Below, piece after piece: positions 1-8,387 of a DNA stretch of 14,652 nucleotides. Numbering within the stretch: the stretch's first letter is position 1; every line of letters begins with the position of its first letter. The notes beneath the pieces are model-generated. The model was not told the origin of the DNA. It searched no databases and saw only the letters and a list, made by a program, of their open reading frames with translations. Source of the DNA: Pelosinus fermentans. GTDB taxonomy: Bacteria; Bacillota; Negativicutes; DSM-13327. Where the stretch lies: positions 49,340 to 63,991 of the forward strand of contig DJJR01000073.1 in assembly GCA_002434245.1 (NCBI GenBank), in the 5' to 3' direction. Both the position numbers and the translations under genes were made by a program.

Positions 1-121
1 GCGTCTCTGCGGTTCGATTATTTTTTCCCACGCATTTTCTATCCCCTTTTTAAAGGGCTTTTCTTGATAATGACAGATAAATATAATTATCGAAAAACAG
101 TTGAAACACTAAGACGAAAAT

Positions 122-1000
122 CTATTTGTTAAATCTTCTTCTATACCCGCATTTTCTGCACAGTTCTTCCACCACATGAGTATTGCAAAAACCAAGCCTT
201 ATATTTTCTGCTCTTTTTGCGTGTACAATATCAGAAAATTGTTTTTCATGAATATTACCTAAGTTAATGATCCCTTCCCCATCAAGACAGCAGGGTACTA
301 CTGTGCCATCGACTAAAATAGCAACTTGCTTTCTTAAACCAAAGCAAGATCCTGGTGTGAAGTCCTCTTCCTCGTTTAAATCAGGCCATTTAAACTCATA
401 ATCCTGATTGAGATATACTCGATCTCTTAATTTTAACGCTTTTGCTTCAGACAAATTTCCCTGTATTTTATAAGGCAGTTTAAAATTCTCTTCAATTTTA
501 TAAAGGATCTCTACATTTCTTTTTCTTTGATCCGCTGTCAGTAGTGCTTCATCTAAGTTCCATAATCGTAAGGATATAATGATGTTTGACTCTGCTGCTG
601 CCTTGTTAGAAAAATTTAAAATATTATCAATATACTCATCCTTCAATATGCCCTTCTGATTTCCATCAAAACTATGAAGTGAAAAATTGATTTGCCTCAC
701 TGCCGGTTTTTCAATTAACGTCTCTGCTGCGGCAGCGATCAAAGTACCGTTTGTTGTAATGTTTACTTTAAACCCCTTTTCGTGACTTAAATCCAGAAGA
801 CGACCTAATTTAGGATGCAATAAAGGCTCCCCCATTACATGTAAGTAGATATAATCTGCAAAAGGTTTAATTTGATCCAGAATTTCTGTAAATGCAGCTT
901 CTGACATGCATTCAGGTTTTCTTTTGGTTTCAGGACAAAAATCACATGTTAGGTTACAAATATTTGTTATTTCTACATATATTTTTTTATATTTTTTCAT
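122..1000 (-). CDS. Radical SAM protein with SPASM-like C-terminal cluster domain
   Basis: A 292-residue radical SAM enzyme. The N-terminus carries the CxxxCxxC motif (Cys15, Cys19, Cys22) that binds the catalytic 4Fe-4S cluster and S-adenosylmethionine, followed by a GEP segment near residues 57-59. The C-terminus has further cysteines (219, 237/238, 272, 281, 284) arranged as C-x13-G-x4-C followed by C-x8-CxxC, which resembles a SPASM/twitch auxiliary-cluster domain. SPASM proteins often modify peptides or act as anaerobic sulfatase- or dehydrogenase-type enzymes, but the substrate here cannot be read from the sequence. I chose the ATG at 1000 because GGAG lies 10 bases upstream; the frame also opens at a TTG at 1027, which would add nine residues and has no good ribosome binding site. 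No precursor peptide gene or obvious partner is adjacent. The cytoplasmic enzyme class is confident, the function is not. Confidence 0.85.
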   Translation of the reverse strand: MKKYKKIYVEITNICNLTCDFCPETKRKPECMSEAAFTEILDQIKPFADYIYLHVMGEPLLHPKLGRLLDLSHEKGFKVNITTNGTLIAAAAETLIEKPAVRQINFSLHSFDGNQKGILKDEYIDNILNFSNKAAAESNIIISLRLWNLDEALLTADQRKRNVEILYKIEENFKLPYKIQGNLSEAKALKLRDRVYLNQDYEFKWPDLNEEEDFTPGSCFGLRKQVAILVDGTVVPCCLDGEGIINLGNIHEKQFSDIVHAKRAENIRLGFCNTHVVEELCRKCGYRRRFNK

Positions 1001-1010
1001 AAGTCGTAAG

Positions 1011-1014
1011 CTCC
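1011..1014 (-). promoter_or_regulatory. Ribosome binding site deciding the radical SAM start
   Basis: GGAG on the minus strand lies 10 bases before the ATG at 1000. It falls inside the longer reading frame that starts at TTG 1027, so it favours the shorter protein. Confidence 0.55.
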
Positions 1015-1136
1015 AATTCTTTCTCAATGCAATCCAAGTAAATCACAAACGCTGTTAGATTATGACTAGTGTAACCCATTCACTATACTATAGTAAAGCT
1101 GAGTCTGCCATTTGATTTCTCCTGCAGCCTGTGGTA

Positions 1137-1187
1137 CAGCACGCCGATTAGCCTGACGCATACTGTGTCAGGCTAATCGGCGTGCTG
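1137..1187. repeat. Perfect 21-bp palindrome downstream of pruA, related to the one at 9571
   Basis: Arms 1137-1157 and 1167-1187 are perfect reverse complements around a 9-base centre, which could itself pair for about three more bases (one G-U). The element sits 56 bases beyond the pruA stop codon and in front of the radical SAM gene. It could act as a transcription terminator, but neither side has a clear T-run. The 20 bases at 1143-1162 match 9573-9592 at 19 of 20 positions, so it looks like a copy of a dispersed palindromic repeat rather than a one-off hairpin. The structure is seen directly; the role is inferred. Confidence 0.7.
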
Positions 1188-1242
1188 CTGCATCTAACTA
1201 TTGATTTGACTGCATTTAGAAGATTTCAGGCTATTTGAGCGA

Positions 1243-2874
1243 TTAATCCGTTATCATATAAGGATAATTTACTACGGTGCGGGAAACCAGCGTCTCCTTA
1301 ATTGCACGCTGGCTCATCCAGCGATATAGGTTAATGGCACTGCCTGCTTTATCATTGGTTCCTGACCCGCGGCTGCCGCCGAATGGCTGCTGTCCAACCA
1401 CTGCGCCCGTCGGTTTGTCATTGATATAAAAGTTGCCAGCTGCATGATTCAATGCCTTTGCCATCTTGATAATTGCTGCTCTGTCCTGTGCAAATACAGC
1501 CCCCGTTAATCCATACGGCGTTGCAGTATCGCATTCTTTTAAGGCTTCGTCCAGTTTATCATTGGGATATACATAAATGGTTATAATCGGGCCAAATATT
1601 TCTTCTACCATGGTCTTAAACGCAGGCGTCTTTGCCACTATCACAGTAGGCTCTACAAAATATCCCACACGATCATCGCTTCCGCCGCCAATAATGATTT
1701 CGGCATCTTTAGATTCCTTTGCATAGCTCAGGTAGCTTTGACAATTCTTAAATGATTTTTGGTCAATTACAGCATTCATCAGGTTGGTAAAATCAGAAAC
1801 ATCACCCATCTTAATCTTCCCAATTTCCTCTTCAAGACGTCCTTTTAATTTACTCCAAAGACTTTCGGGAATATAAGCACGAGATGCTGCTGAGCATTTT
1901 TGCCCTTGGTATTCAAAAGCTCCTAAAACGATGGCGCATGTAAGAGCTTCAACATCTGCAGATTCATGAGCAAAGATAAAATCCTTTCCTCCTGTCTCAC
2001 CTACAAGACGAGGGTACGTAACATATTGATTAAGGTTTTCACCGACTTGCTTCCAAATCCCGTTAAATACATTTGTAGAACCCGTAAAGTGGACACCCGC
2101 CATCTTTGGATGACTAATAACGACGTTGCCAAAGTCACCCCCTCTAGATGGTACAAAGTTGATAACACCTGCAGGTAAACCCGCTTCCATAAGAATTTGC
2201 ATAATGTAATAGTTAGATAACACCGCCGTAGAGGATGGCTTCCACAAGACCGTATTGCCAACCATAGCTGGAGCTGTAGAAAGATTTCCACCGATAGAGG
2301 TGAAGTTGAAAGGAGTGATTGCTGCCACAAAGCCATCCAATGCACGATATTCTACACGATTCCATACTCCATCTGTACTGTTAGGCTGTTGTTTATAAAT
2401 TTCCTGTACATAGTAGGGATTAAAGCGAAGAAAATCGGCCAATTCGCAGATAATATCAATTTCTGACTGATAAGCATTTTTACTTTGTACAAGCATGCAA
2501 GAGGCTGTTATCTTCGCTCTATATTTTCCTGTCAATAAATCCGCTGCTTTTAAGAAAATCGTAGCGCGATGCTCCCAAGGCATGTTCTCCCATTCTTCTT
2601 TTGCTGCCTCAGCGGCTTCAACTGCCATGAGCAACTCTTTTTCACCTGCAATACAATATTCACCAATCTCTTTTTTGTGGTCATGAGGGCAAATCATTTT
2701 TTCTTTATGTTCGGAACGAACTTCTTTTCCACCAATAATCATAGGTATTTCAATCGGATTTGCTAATTGTCTTTGGAGCTCCATCTGTAAAGCTTCCCGT
2801 TCAGGAGATCCCGGCATATAAGCTTTTACAGGCTCATTTTTGGGGAGGGGAATCTGGAAATAAGCATTATTCAT
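1243..2874 (-). CDS. pruA: L-glutamate gamma-semialdehyde dehydrogenase (1-pyrroline-5-carboxylate dehydrogenase)
   Basis: Oxidises L-glutamate gamma-semialdehyde (from pyrroline-5-carboxylate) to glutamate with NAD(P)+, the second step of proline breakdown, in the cytoplasm. The 543-residue length and the C-terminal segment (PFGGSRGSGTNDKAG around 497-511, followed by RWMSQRAIKET) are typical of the ALDH4-like group of stand-alone enzymes. This sets it apart from the bifunctional PutA protein. Visible aldehyde dehydrogenase motifs are the FTGS cofactor loop at about 263-266, the general base Glu293 in GETGGK and the catalytic Cys327 in GQKCSAA. The ATG at 2874 has a strong AAGGAGG (2884-2890) nine bases upstream. 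No proline dehydrogenase gene is adjacent, so the substrate may also come from arginine or ornithine catabolism. The 133-base gap upstream has at best a weak promoter (TTGAAA at 2993-2998 and TAAGAT at 2971-2976 on the minus strand, 16-base spacer). Read-through from the PTS gene is possible. Confidence 0.93.
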   Translation of the reverse strand: MNNAYFQIPLPKNEPVKAYMPGSPEREALQMELQRQLANPIEIPMIIGGKEVRSEHKEKMICPHDHKKEIGEYCIAGEKELLMAVEAAEAAKEEWENMPWEHRATIFLKAADLLTGKYRAKITASCMLVQSKNAYQSEIDIICELADFLRFNPYYVQEIYKQQPNSTDGVWNRVEYRALDGFVAAITPFNFTSIGGNLSTAPAMVGNTVLWKPSSTAVLSNYYIMQILMEAGLPAGVINFVPSRGGDFGNVVISHPKMAGVHFTGSTNVFNGIWKQVGENLNQYVTYPRLVGETGGKDFIFAHESADVEALTCAIVLGAFEYQGQKCSAASRAYIPESLWSKLKGRLEEEIGKIKMGDVSDFTNLMNAVIDQKSFKNCQSYLSYAKESKDAEIIIGGGSDDRVGYFVEPTVIVAKTPAFKTMVEEIFGPIITIYVYPNDKLDEALKECDTATPYGLTGAVFAQDRAAIIKMAKALNHAAGNFYINDKPTGAVVGQQPFGGSRGSGTNDKAGSAINLYRWMSQRAIKETLVSRTVVNYPYMITD

Positions 2875-3007
2875 TTTAATATTCCTCCTTGGCTATTTTA
2901 ATCATTAAGTTTTGCTCTTAGTTATTTATCTAAATCTTACTTCAAAAATAGCGCTAGGTATATTCAGAATATCTTATAGATTGCATTAGTATTTTCAATA
3001 CTTACCA

Positions 3008-3316
3008 CTATGATGATCTCTCTTGTATCATGCCAATCATTTCTTTAATCAAATCCCTTGCTAATAATGCATTCATTAGGTGATCTTGAGCATGCACTAC
3101 TAACAAGTTCATTTCTTGCTTTTCACCTTTTGCTTCCGTTTGCAATAGATTCGTTTGCAAGGTGTGCGCTTTTTGTAATTCTTTAGTTGACTCCTTGAGA
3201 CATTCAAAAGCCTCTTTATGTTTTCCGATTCGCGCAAAGCCTAGGGCCTCGAAACAGTAGCTGCGTGCATTTCCTGCATGTAAGATAAGAGTGAAAGCAA
3301 TTTGTTCCATTTCCAC
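3008..3316 (-). CDS. PTS lactose/cellobiose-family EIIA protein (orphan)
   Basis: A small, all-helical phosphocarrier of the LacF/ChbA family, 102 residues, the usual length. It would accept phosphate from HPr and pass it to an EIIB partner. The active-site motif VVHAQDHLM places the phosphorylated histidine at His75 and the metal-binding aspartate at Asp78, the same spacing as His78/Asp81 of LacF. The start is taken as GTG at 3316 because GGGAGG lies six bases upstream; the ATG two codons later would have a 12-base spacing. No EIIB, EIIC or glycosidase gene is in the window, which is unusual for this family. It follows the RND permease gene by 55 bases in the same orientation and precedes pruA by 133 bases, so it may be co-transcribed with either. 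It could serve a sugar system elsewhere or be a regulatory phosphoprotein; the sequence does not decide. Confidence 0.88.
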   Translation of the reverse strand: MEMEQIAFTLILHAGNARSYCFEALGFARIGKHKEAFECLKESTKELQKAHTLQTNLLQTEAKGEKQEMNLLVVHAQDHLMNALLARDLIKEMIGMIQERSS

Positions 3317-3371
3317 GCCGCACCTCCCATATTTGGTTATACCGAGAATCTAATTAGAATATCATCTTGGT

Positions 3372-6300
3372 TTACTCAGAAAAATTAACCTCATTATCCT
3401 TATTTCGCGGTATTTCCCTATGTACTTTATACCAAGCTGCGTACATGGTCGGCAATACTAACAGCGTTAATATGGTAGCAACAAATAATCCCGCAGCAAT
3501 CGCCACTGCCATTGGTCCCCAAAATACGCTGGAGAATAGGGGAATCATTGCTAAGATTGCCGCAGCTGCCGTTAATAAGATAGGACGGCAGCGAATGACT
3601 GTCGCATCAATAACTGCATCCCACAGGGATTCTCCATTTGAAACCAGTTGCTCAATTTGGTCTATCAAGATTACTGAATTACGCATAATAATCCCGGATA
3701 AGGACAAAATCCCCAACTGGACAACAAAACCAATTGGATGTCCCGTAAGTAAAAGCCCCATAACTACACCAATGATGCCAAGAGGTGCTGTTAATAATGT
3801 CAGTATCATTTTGGGTATATTCTGCAGTTGAATCATTAAGAGGATCATGATTGCTCCCAACATCATAGGTACAGGCTCAGTAATGAATTTAGCAGCTTTT
3901 ACACTATCCTCTAACGCTCCGTCTACTTCAATGGTATAACCAAAAGGTAAATCATCACGTAACTCTTTAAGAGTATCATAAACATCTTGTGTAACGTTAT
4001 TTCCCATAAATCCTGGGTTTACTTCTGCCTGCACGATAACCATAGACTTCAAGCCTCGTCTCCACAGAATTCCATCTTCTGCATCATAACTTATTTTTGC
4101 TATTTGGTCCACTGGGACATATTTTCCGTTACCGATATGAACATTTAAGTCTTTAATACGAGAAATGTCATTTCTATCTTGTAGGGCACCTCTAACTACC
4201 ATACTGATGGTTCTATCCTCTACACGAAAATCCGCAATGGATGCACCGGATAATTGTGTTTGCAGCGAAGACGCTAATGACTGTGTATCCACTCCGAGTT
4301 TTCTTGCTTTATCCTGATCAATTTCAAAGTGTATCACTTTACTTTTTTCATCCCAGTTAAAGTTTATATTCTTTACACCTGGATGAGCTGCCATGGTATC
4401 TCGCATTTTCTGAGCGATTACTCTGACTTTCTCAGGATCATAGCCTCGAACTCGTATCATAACAGGATAGTCTGCCGAAGGACCGTTGGCAATTACTTTC
4501 GTATGCCCCCGTACGCTACTAATCTTTTCATTTAACATAGTATTGACTTTCTGGGATAATAGATCACGAGTCTTAGCATCTTTGGCAACAATAATAAACT
4601 CCGCAAAATTGGTTTTATTAAAAGTAGGTTCAAAGCTTAAGACAAAGCGAGGAGCGCCTTCCCCTACGTGATATGTATAATAATCAATGGCAGGATCACC
4701 GTCTATCTCTTTGGCAAATTCTTCAGCAACTTCTTCCATAGCTTTCAATGAGGCTCCTTCCTGCAGCTTCAGTTGAACAATTAGCTCTGGCCTGGTAGAT
4801 GCGGGAAAGAACTCCTGTTTAATCAGACTCATTGCGAATACAGCACCAAGAAAGCACGCTACGGTTCCTAATATAACTGGTTTCTTATGATCTAAACACC
4901 ATATTAGAATTCCTTTAAAGTGTCGATAAAATTTAGTATCATAAATATCGTGTTCCTTTCCTTCGGCACCGGCTGCTTTTACCTTTATGAACAGATATCC
5001 CAATAAAGGTGTTACTGTGCCGGCTGCAACCCAAGATAACAATAATGCCAATGCTACAACTGTGAAAATACTGCCGCAATATTCAGCAGCACTTCCTTTT
5101 GCAAAACCAACAGGAACAAAACCGGCACAAGTAACCAAGGCACCTGTTAATCGCGGATAGGCTGTTGCAGTATAAGCATAGCAAGCAGCATTAAATCGTG
5201 TCCAGCCTTGCTCTAATTTTACAGACATCGTTTCAATTGTGATGATGGCATCATCAACTAAAAGCCCCAGTGCAATAATGAGAGCACCCAGGGAAATTTT
5301 CTGCAGATCAATCCCCATGAAATTCATAAAAGTAAACACGGCTGCAATCACTAATGGAATACAAAGAGCCACGATGATACCTGAACGCATCCCTAAGCTA
5401 AGAAAGCTCACAATCAAAACAATAATAACTGCTTCTGCTAAGGATTCTACAAATTCATCAATGGATGTTTCTACAACCTTCGGCTGATTCACAGTCTGAT
5501 TCAGTTCTAATCCCACTGGCAGCTCTTTTTTGATTTGTTCAATGGCATTTTCTAAATTCTTGCCTAGAGTCAGTATATTTCCGCCTGGCTCCATTGCCAA
5601 AGAAATTCCAATAGCAGGCTGTCCGTTATAAAACATTTTAGGATCAGTAGGTTCTGCATAGCTGCGGCTGATTTTGGCTATATCCCCTAAACGAAATGTA
5701 TTTCCATTGGCTTTAATTGGTACATTACGGATGGACTCTACATCTTCAAACATTCCTGTAACACGTAAATAAACATTATCAGAAGCTGTTTCAAACATTC
5801 CTGAAGCAGTCATGGCATTTTGTGCTTGCAGAGTAGAAGCAATAGTACTTGGATCAATTCCCAGTTGAGACAGCTTGTTATTTTCTATCTCAATATATAT
5901 CTTTTCGGTTTGCACTCCAAGGAGTACAACCTTTTTTACGCTAGGAACATCGAGGAGCAGGCGGCGAATCTTTTCTGCCTTTTCCCGCATTTCCTCATAG
6001 GTGTATCCATCACCTGTAAGTGTATAGACGACACCATATACTTCATCAAATCGATCATTAAAATTGGGAGCCAAAGCCCCTTCAGGGAGGGTACTTTTCA
6101 TATCATTTATCATATTACGAGCTTCCAGCCATGTAGACCGGACATCTTTCTTGAGAACGGTATCTTTTAAATATACGTAAGTAATGGTTTGTCCCGGAGT
6201 AGAATAACTTTTCACATAGTCAAGACCAGGTAAATCCTGCAATTTTTTTTCAATTTTATCAGTGACCTGTTCTTCCATCTGACGAGCAGTGGCTCCAGGC

Positions 6301-6461
6301 CAGGAAACTTGAACAATCATTTGTTTTATTGTAAAATCAGGATCTTCCATACGTCCCAGGTTATTATAGGAGACGACTCCCATAATAAAGAATAATACAA
6401 TAAAAAAATAGATAAATTGCTTATGATTTAAAGACCATTCAGTAAGATTAAAATTCTTCAT
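3372..6461 (-). CDS. RND-family efflux permease, TriC/MexK-like branch
   Basis: A 1029-residue inner-membrane proton/drug antiporter that would take substrates from the periplasm and outer membrane leaflet and expel them through an adaptor and outer-membrane channel. It shows the RND layout: a first membrane helix at about 15-33, a large periplasmic loop, a helix cluster at about 340-490, a second periplasmic loop, and a final helix cluster from about 865. The proton-relay pair is Asp403-Asp404 in GLLVDDAI. At the position of AcrB Lys940 there is an arginine (Arg927 in GIIMRNSVILID), which I recall as usual for this branch. The N-terminal stretch with NHKQFIYFF and GRMEDPDFTIKQM is also typical of TriC/MexK-like permeases rather than AcrB. 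The start overlaps the adaptor stop as ATGA, showing translational coupling. Substrates cannot be predicted. Confidence 0.92.
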   Translation of the reverse strand: MKNFNLTEWSLNHKQFIYFFIVLFFIMGVVSYNNLGRMEDPDFTIKQMIVQVSWPGATARQMEEQVTDKIEKKLQDLPGLDYVKSYSTPGQTITYVYLKDTVLKKDVRSTWLEARNMINDMKSTLPEGALAPNFNDRFDEVYGVVYTLTGDGYTYEEMREKAEKIRRLLLDVPSVKKVVLLGVQTEKIYIEIENNKLSQLGIDPSTIASTLQAQNAMTASGMFETASDNVYLRVTGMFEDVESIRNVPIKANGNTFRLGDIAKISRSYAEPTDPKMFYNGQPAIGISLAMEPGGNILTLGKNLENAIEQIKKELPVGLELNQTVNQPKVVETSIDEFVESLAEAVIIVLIVSFLSLGMRSGIIVALCIPLVIAAVFTFMNFMGIDLQKISLGALIIALGLLVDDAIITIETMSVKLEQGWTRFNAACYAYTATAYPRLTGALVTCAGFVPVGFAKGSAAEYCGSIFTVVALALLLSWVAAGTVTPLLGYLFIKVKAAGAEGKEHDIYDTKFYRHFKGILIWCLDHKKPVILGTVACFLGAVFAMSLIKQEFFPASTRPELIVQLKLQEGASLKAMEEVAEEFAKEIDGDPAIDYYTYHVGEGAPRFVLSFEPTFNKTNFAEFIIVAKDAKTRDLLSQKVNTMLNEKISSVRGHTKVIANGPSADYPVMIRVRGYDPEKVRVIAQKMRDTMAAHPGVKNINFNWDEKSKVIHFEIDQDKARKLGVDTQSLASSLQTQLSGASIADFRVEDRTISMVVRGALQDRNDISRIKDLNVHIGNGKYVPVDQIAKISYDAEDGILWRRGLKSMVIVQAEVNPGFMGNNVTQDVYDTLKELRDDLPFGYTIEVDGALEDSVKAAKFITEPVPMMLGAIMILLMIQLQNIPKMILTLLTAPLGIIGVVMGLLLTGHPIGFVVQLGILSLSGIIMRNSVILIDQIEQLVSNGESLWDAVIDATVIRCRPILLTAAAAILAMIPLFSSVFWGPMAVAIAAGLFVATILTLLVLPTMYAAWYKVHREIPRNKDNEVNFSE

Positions 6462-7567
6462 AACGTATCACCGCTACTACGAACCTTTTGCCCTTCTTTT
6501 AATTTATGCACTCCTGCTGTAACAATCACATCTCCATTTTGGAGTCCTTCCAGTACTTGAACCTTTCCATCGCCAAAGGCACCTATTTTAACGGAACGAA
6601 GCGTTACACTCTCATTATTTATGACCCAAACTCCAGGAGTGTCATTATTTTGATAAATCGAGGCTAGGGGAATATAGGCTGCGACTTGCTGATTCCCTCC
6701 ATTAGCTGCTGTTACCGTAGACGTCATCCCCAACTTTACTTCTTGGGGAGGATCCAGTAAACTTACCCGGACTTTATAGGTACGAGATATGGCATCAGCC
6801 ATAGGAGAAATTTCTCTAACAGCAGCATCGACATTAACGGCAGGCAATGCCCAAAAAGTAACTTTAAGCTGTCCCAACTTGCGAAATTCATCAATACGAT
6901 TCTCAGGAACACTAATTTCAACTTCCCGCTCTCCATCTTGTACGATAGTAATTACAGATTGTCCTGCTGCAACTACTTGCCCCGCTTCTGCTGTTATACT
7001 AGATATAACGCCTGCTTTATCAGCATATAAAACACTATAGTCTAACTGATTAGACCCTTGAGCATATTGTGCAGAAGCCTGACGAAGGCTTGCGACAGCC
7101 ACATCATAGGCATTTTCGTATTGATCAAGTTGCGCTGCACTAATCGCTCCCCCTTCATATAACTTTTGGTAGCGCTTTAGATTACTTTCCGCCAACTTTA
7201 CTTGAGACTCAGCGGAATATACTTGCGCTGCATCACTATTAACCGTCTGCCTAACATCTTTGGCGTCTATTTCCATGAGTACATCACCAGCATTTACAAC
7301 ACTGCCTAGCTGCACATGCCGTTTGACTATTTTTCCGCCAACCTGAAAAGCCAGCTGACTTTCAAAGCGCCCCTTAACTTCACCGGAATAAATATAATTT
7401 TGAGCTGCAGCCGCATTCTCGACAACTGCAGTACGAACCAACGCAACCTCTTCAACAACTGCAGCAGATTTAGAATGTCCTTTGATGATAATCCCTGCGA
7501 CTACAGCTATCAAAAGAATACCTGCAGCCAGACCATAATATGCTTTTTTCTTACTTAACTTCTGCAT
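6458..7567 (-). CDS. RND efflux periplasmic adaptor (membrane fusion protein), membrane-anchored
   Basis: A 369-residue HlyD/AcrA-family adaptor that bridges the RND permease and an outer-membrane channel. Residues 11-28 form a single uncleaved-looking membrane anchor with lysines before it; no lipobox cysteine is seen, unlike the adaptor at 13465. A lipoyl-like half follows at about 65-100 (QLAFQVGGKI, GSVVNAGDVL). An alpha-helical hairpin at about 105-165 precedes the second lipoyl half at about 180-210. Beta-barrel and membrane-proximal regions continue to the end (PGVWVINN, GLQNGDVIVTAG). The ATG at 7567 has AAGGAG seven bases upstream. The stop overlaps the permease start by four bases. 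The 103-base gap to the upstream TetR gene holds an operator-like site, so this gene pair may have its own promoter in addition to the one before tetR. Confidence 0.92.
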   Translation of the reverse strand: MQKLSKKKAYYGLAAGILLIAVVAGIIIKGHSKSAAVVEEVALVRTAVVENAAAAQNYIYSGEVKGRFESQLAFQVGGKIVKRHVQLGSVVNAGDVLMEIDAKDVRQTVNSDAAQVYSAESQVKLAESNLKRYQKLYEGGAISAAQLDQYENAYDVAVASLRQASAQYAQGSNQLDYSVLYADKAGVISSITAEAGQVVAAGQSVITIVQDGEREVEISVPENRIDEFRKLGQLKVTFWALPAVNVDAAVREISPMADAISRTYKVRVSLLDPPQEVKLGMTSTVTAANGGNQQVAAYIPLASIYQNNDTPGVWVINNESVTLRSVKIGAFGDGKVQVLEGLQNGDVIVTAGVHKLKEGQKVRSSGDTL

Positions 7568-7617
7568 CTTTCCACTCCTTTATAGTAAGTACAACTACTA
7601 TTTAACATTGTTTTTAA

Positions 7618-7635
7618 ATTAAACATTTATTTAAT
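7618..7635. promoter_or_regulatory. Second TetR operator-like site upstream of the adaptor gene
   Basis: An 18-base site that, read on the minus strand, begins ATTAAATAAATG and ends TTTAAT. It matches the perfect 18-bp palindrome core at 8323-8340 at 14 of 18 positions, with both outer ATTAAAT/TTTAAT arms kept. It lies about 50 bases before the adaptor start codon. Because this stretch is very AT-rich, part of the match may be chance. Binding by the neighbouring TetR protein is an inference. Confidence 0.4.
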
Positions 7636-7670
7636 AAACTCTAAAAAAAAGAATTTATTACAAGACATTT

Positions 7671-8288
7671 TTATGTAGGATTGTTCAAAACACCTCTAAG
7701 AAACATTTCGATGGCTTCTGCCATGTAGTATTCAGCCTTATCTTTTCTGGGCTCCAAAAATTCATCGGCAAGATGATTACTGATAAAATAAAAGTGTAAA
7801 AGGCTTCCTAAAAGTAGGTTAGCACAGTCAGGTTTTACATCTGACCGGATTTTCCCATTACTTATTCCTTCTTGGATACATTCCGTTAAAAAATCATGAT
7901 GACGCAAAATCCCCGGCTTTACAATACTTTCATAACAGTTCGTAGCATTTATAATTTCCCCATAAAGCAGACGATGAATATATGGATGCGATTTATGTAC
8001 TTTTATAAATCTTTGTGAAAAATGCCTTATCTTTTCGATGGGGCAATTTTCTTCATTGCGAATTAAAACAATTATATTGTCTACTAATTCAAACTGAGCT
8101 TCCAGTATCGCAGCATAAAGCTTCTCTTTTCCACCAAAATAATATGAAATCAGAGCAATATTTACCTCGGCAGCTTCTGCAAGTTCTTTTACAGATACTG
8201 CCGCAAATCCTTTTTGTGCGAACAAAGGAGCTGCTGCAGTCATTATTTTATGAACTGCCGGCTTATCTGTCATTATTTCCTTCTTCAT
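7671..8288 (-). CDS. TetR/AcrR-family transcriptional regulator of the adjacent RND pump
   Basis: A 205-residue repressor-type protein. The N-terminal TetR domain is clear: a helix with PLFAQKGF at about 21-28, and the helix-turn-helix at about 32-51 ending in ISYYFGGKEKLY, the family signature. The C-terminal ligand-binding half (RHFSQRF, HPYIHRLLYGE) resembles the CecR/YbiH subgroup, though I hold that only loosely. I place the start at ATG 8288, where GGGAGG (8293-8298) lies four bases upstream; an in-frame ATG at 8300 would add four residues but has no ribosome binding site. It lies upstream of and in line with an adaptor and permease, the usual arrangement for a local efflux repressor released by the pumped compounds. 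The palindrome over its own promoter suggests autorepression. Confidence 0.9.
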   Translation of the reverse strand: MKKEIMTDKPAVHKIMTAAAPLFAQKGFAAVSVKELAEAAEVNIALISYYFGGKEKLYAAILEAQFELVDNIIVLIRNEENCPIEKIRHFSQRFIKVHKSHPYIHRLLYGEIINATNCYESIVKPGILRHHDFLTECIQEGISNGKIRSDVKPDCANLLLGSLLHFYFISNHLADEFLEPRKDKAEYYMAEAIEMFLRGVLNNPT

Positions 8289-8313
8289 TTTTCCTCCCAT
8301 ATTCTTTCAACTT

Positions 8314-8348
8314 TAATCCATAATTAAATGATCATTTAATATGGATTA
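8314..8348. promoter_or_regulatory. Palindromic operator over the tetR promoter
   Basis: A 35-base inverted repeat: outer arms TAATCCAT (8314-8321) and ATGGATTA (8341-8348) flank a perfect 18-bp palindrome (8323-8340), with one unpaired A at 8322. It overlaps four bases of the -10 hexamer and covers the expected transcription start, so a bound dimer would block RNA polymerase. The divergent HD-GYP gene starts 120 bases away. The symmetry is seen directly; assignment to the adjacent TetR protein follows from family habit. Confidence 0.75.
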
Positions 8349-8373
8349 TACTTCCTCTTCATAGATTTGTCTA
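8345..8373 (-). promoter_or_regulatory. Sigma-70-type promoter of the tetR-adaptor-permease operon
   Basis: On the minus strand, TAGACA (8368-8373, five of six consensus bases) is separated by 17 bases from a perfect TATAAT (8345-8350). The predicted start of transcription, around 8338, lies inside the palindromic operator. The tetR start codon is about 50 bases downstream of that point. Confidence 0.72.
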
Positions 8374-8387
8374 GTGAGTTTTGAGTA

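Noticed and set aside
44..57. CCCTTT/AAAGGG inverted repeat near the left edge, possible terminator for the radical SAM gene
   Set aside because: The stem is only five or six bases with almost no loop and no T-run on the minus strand.
1082..1094. Small palindrome ACTATAcTATAGT with two TATAGT hexamers facing the radical SAM gene
   Set aside because: It could hold a -10 element, but no -35 resembling TTGACA lies at the right distance, and a 13-base AT-rich symmetry can arise by chance.
2988..3002. Short hairpin AGTATT-TTC-AATACT just after the PTS gene
   Set aside because: A six-base AT-rich stem without a T-tract is too weak to call a terminator.
3349..3358. Ten-base palindrome TCTAATTAGA between the RND permease and the PTS gene
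   Set aside because: It is short, AT-rich and not linked to any promoter-like hexamers.
3367..3831. A 154-codon open frame on the plus strand
   Set aside because: It lies wholly or almost wholly antisense to the RND permease coding end, has a low-complexity-like translation with no domain, and lacks a ribosome binding site. It is a shadow of the real gene.
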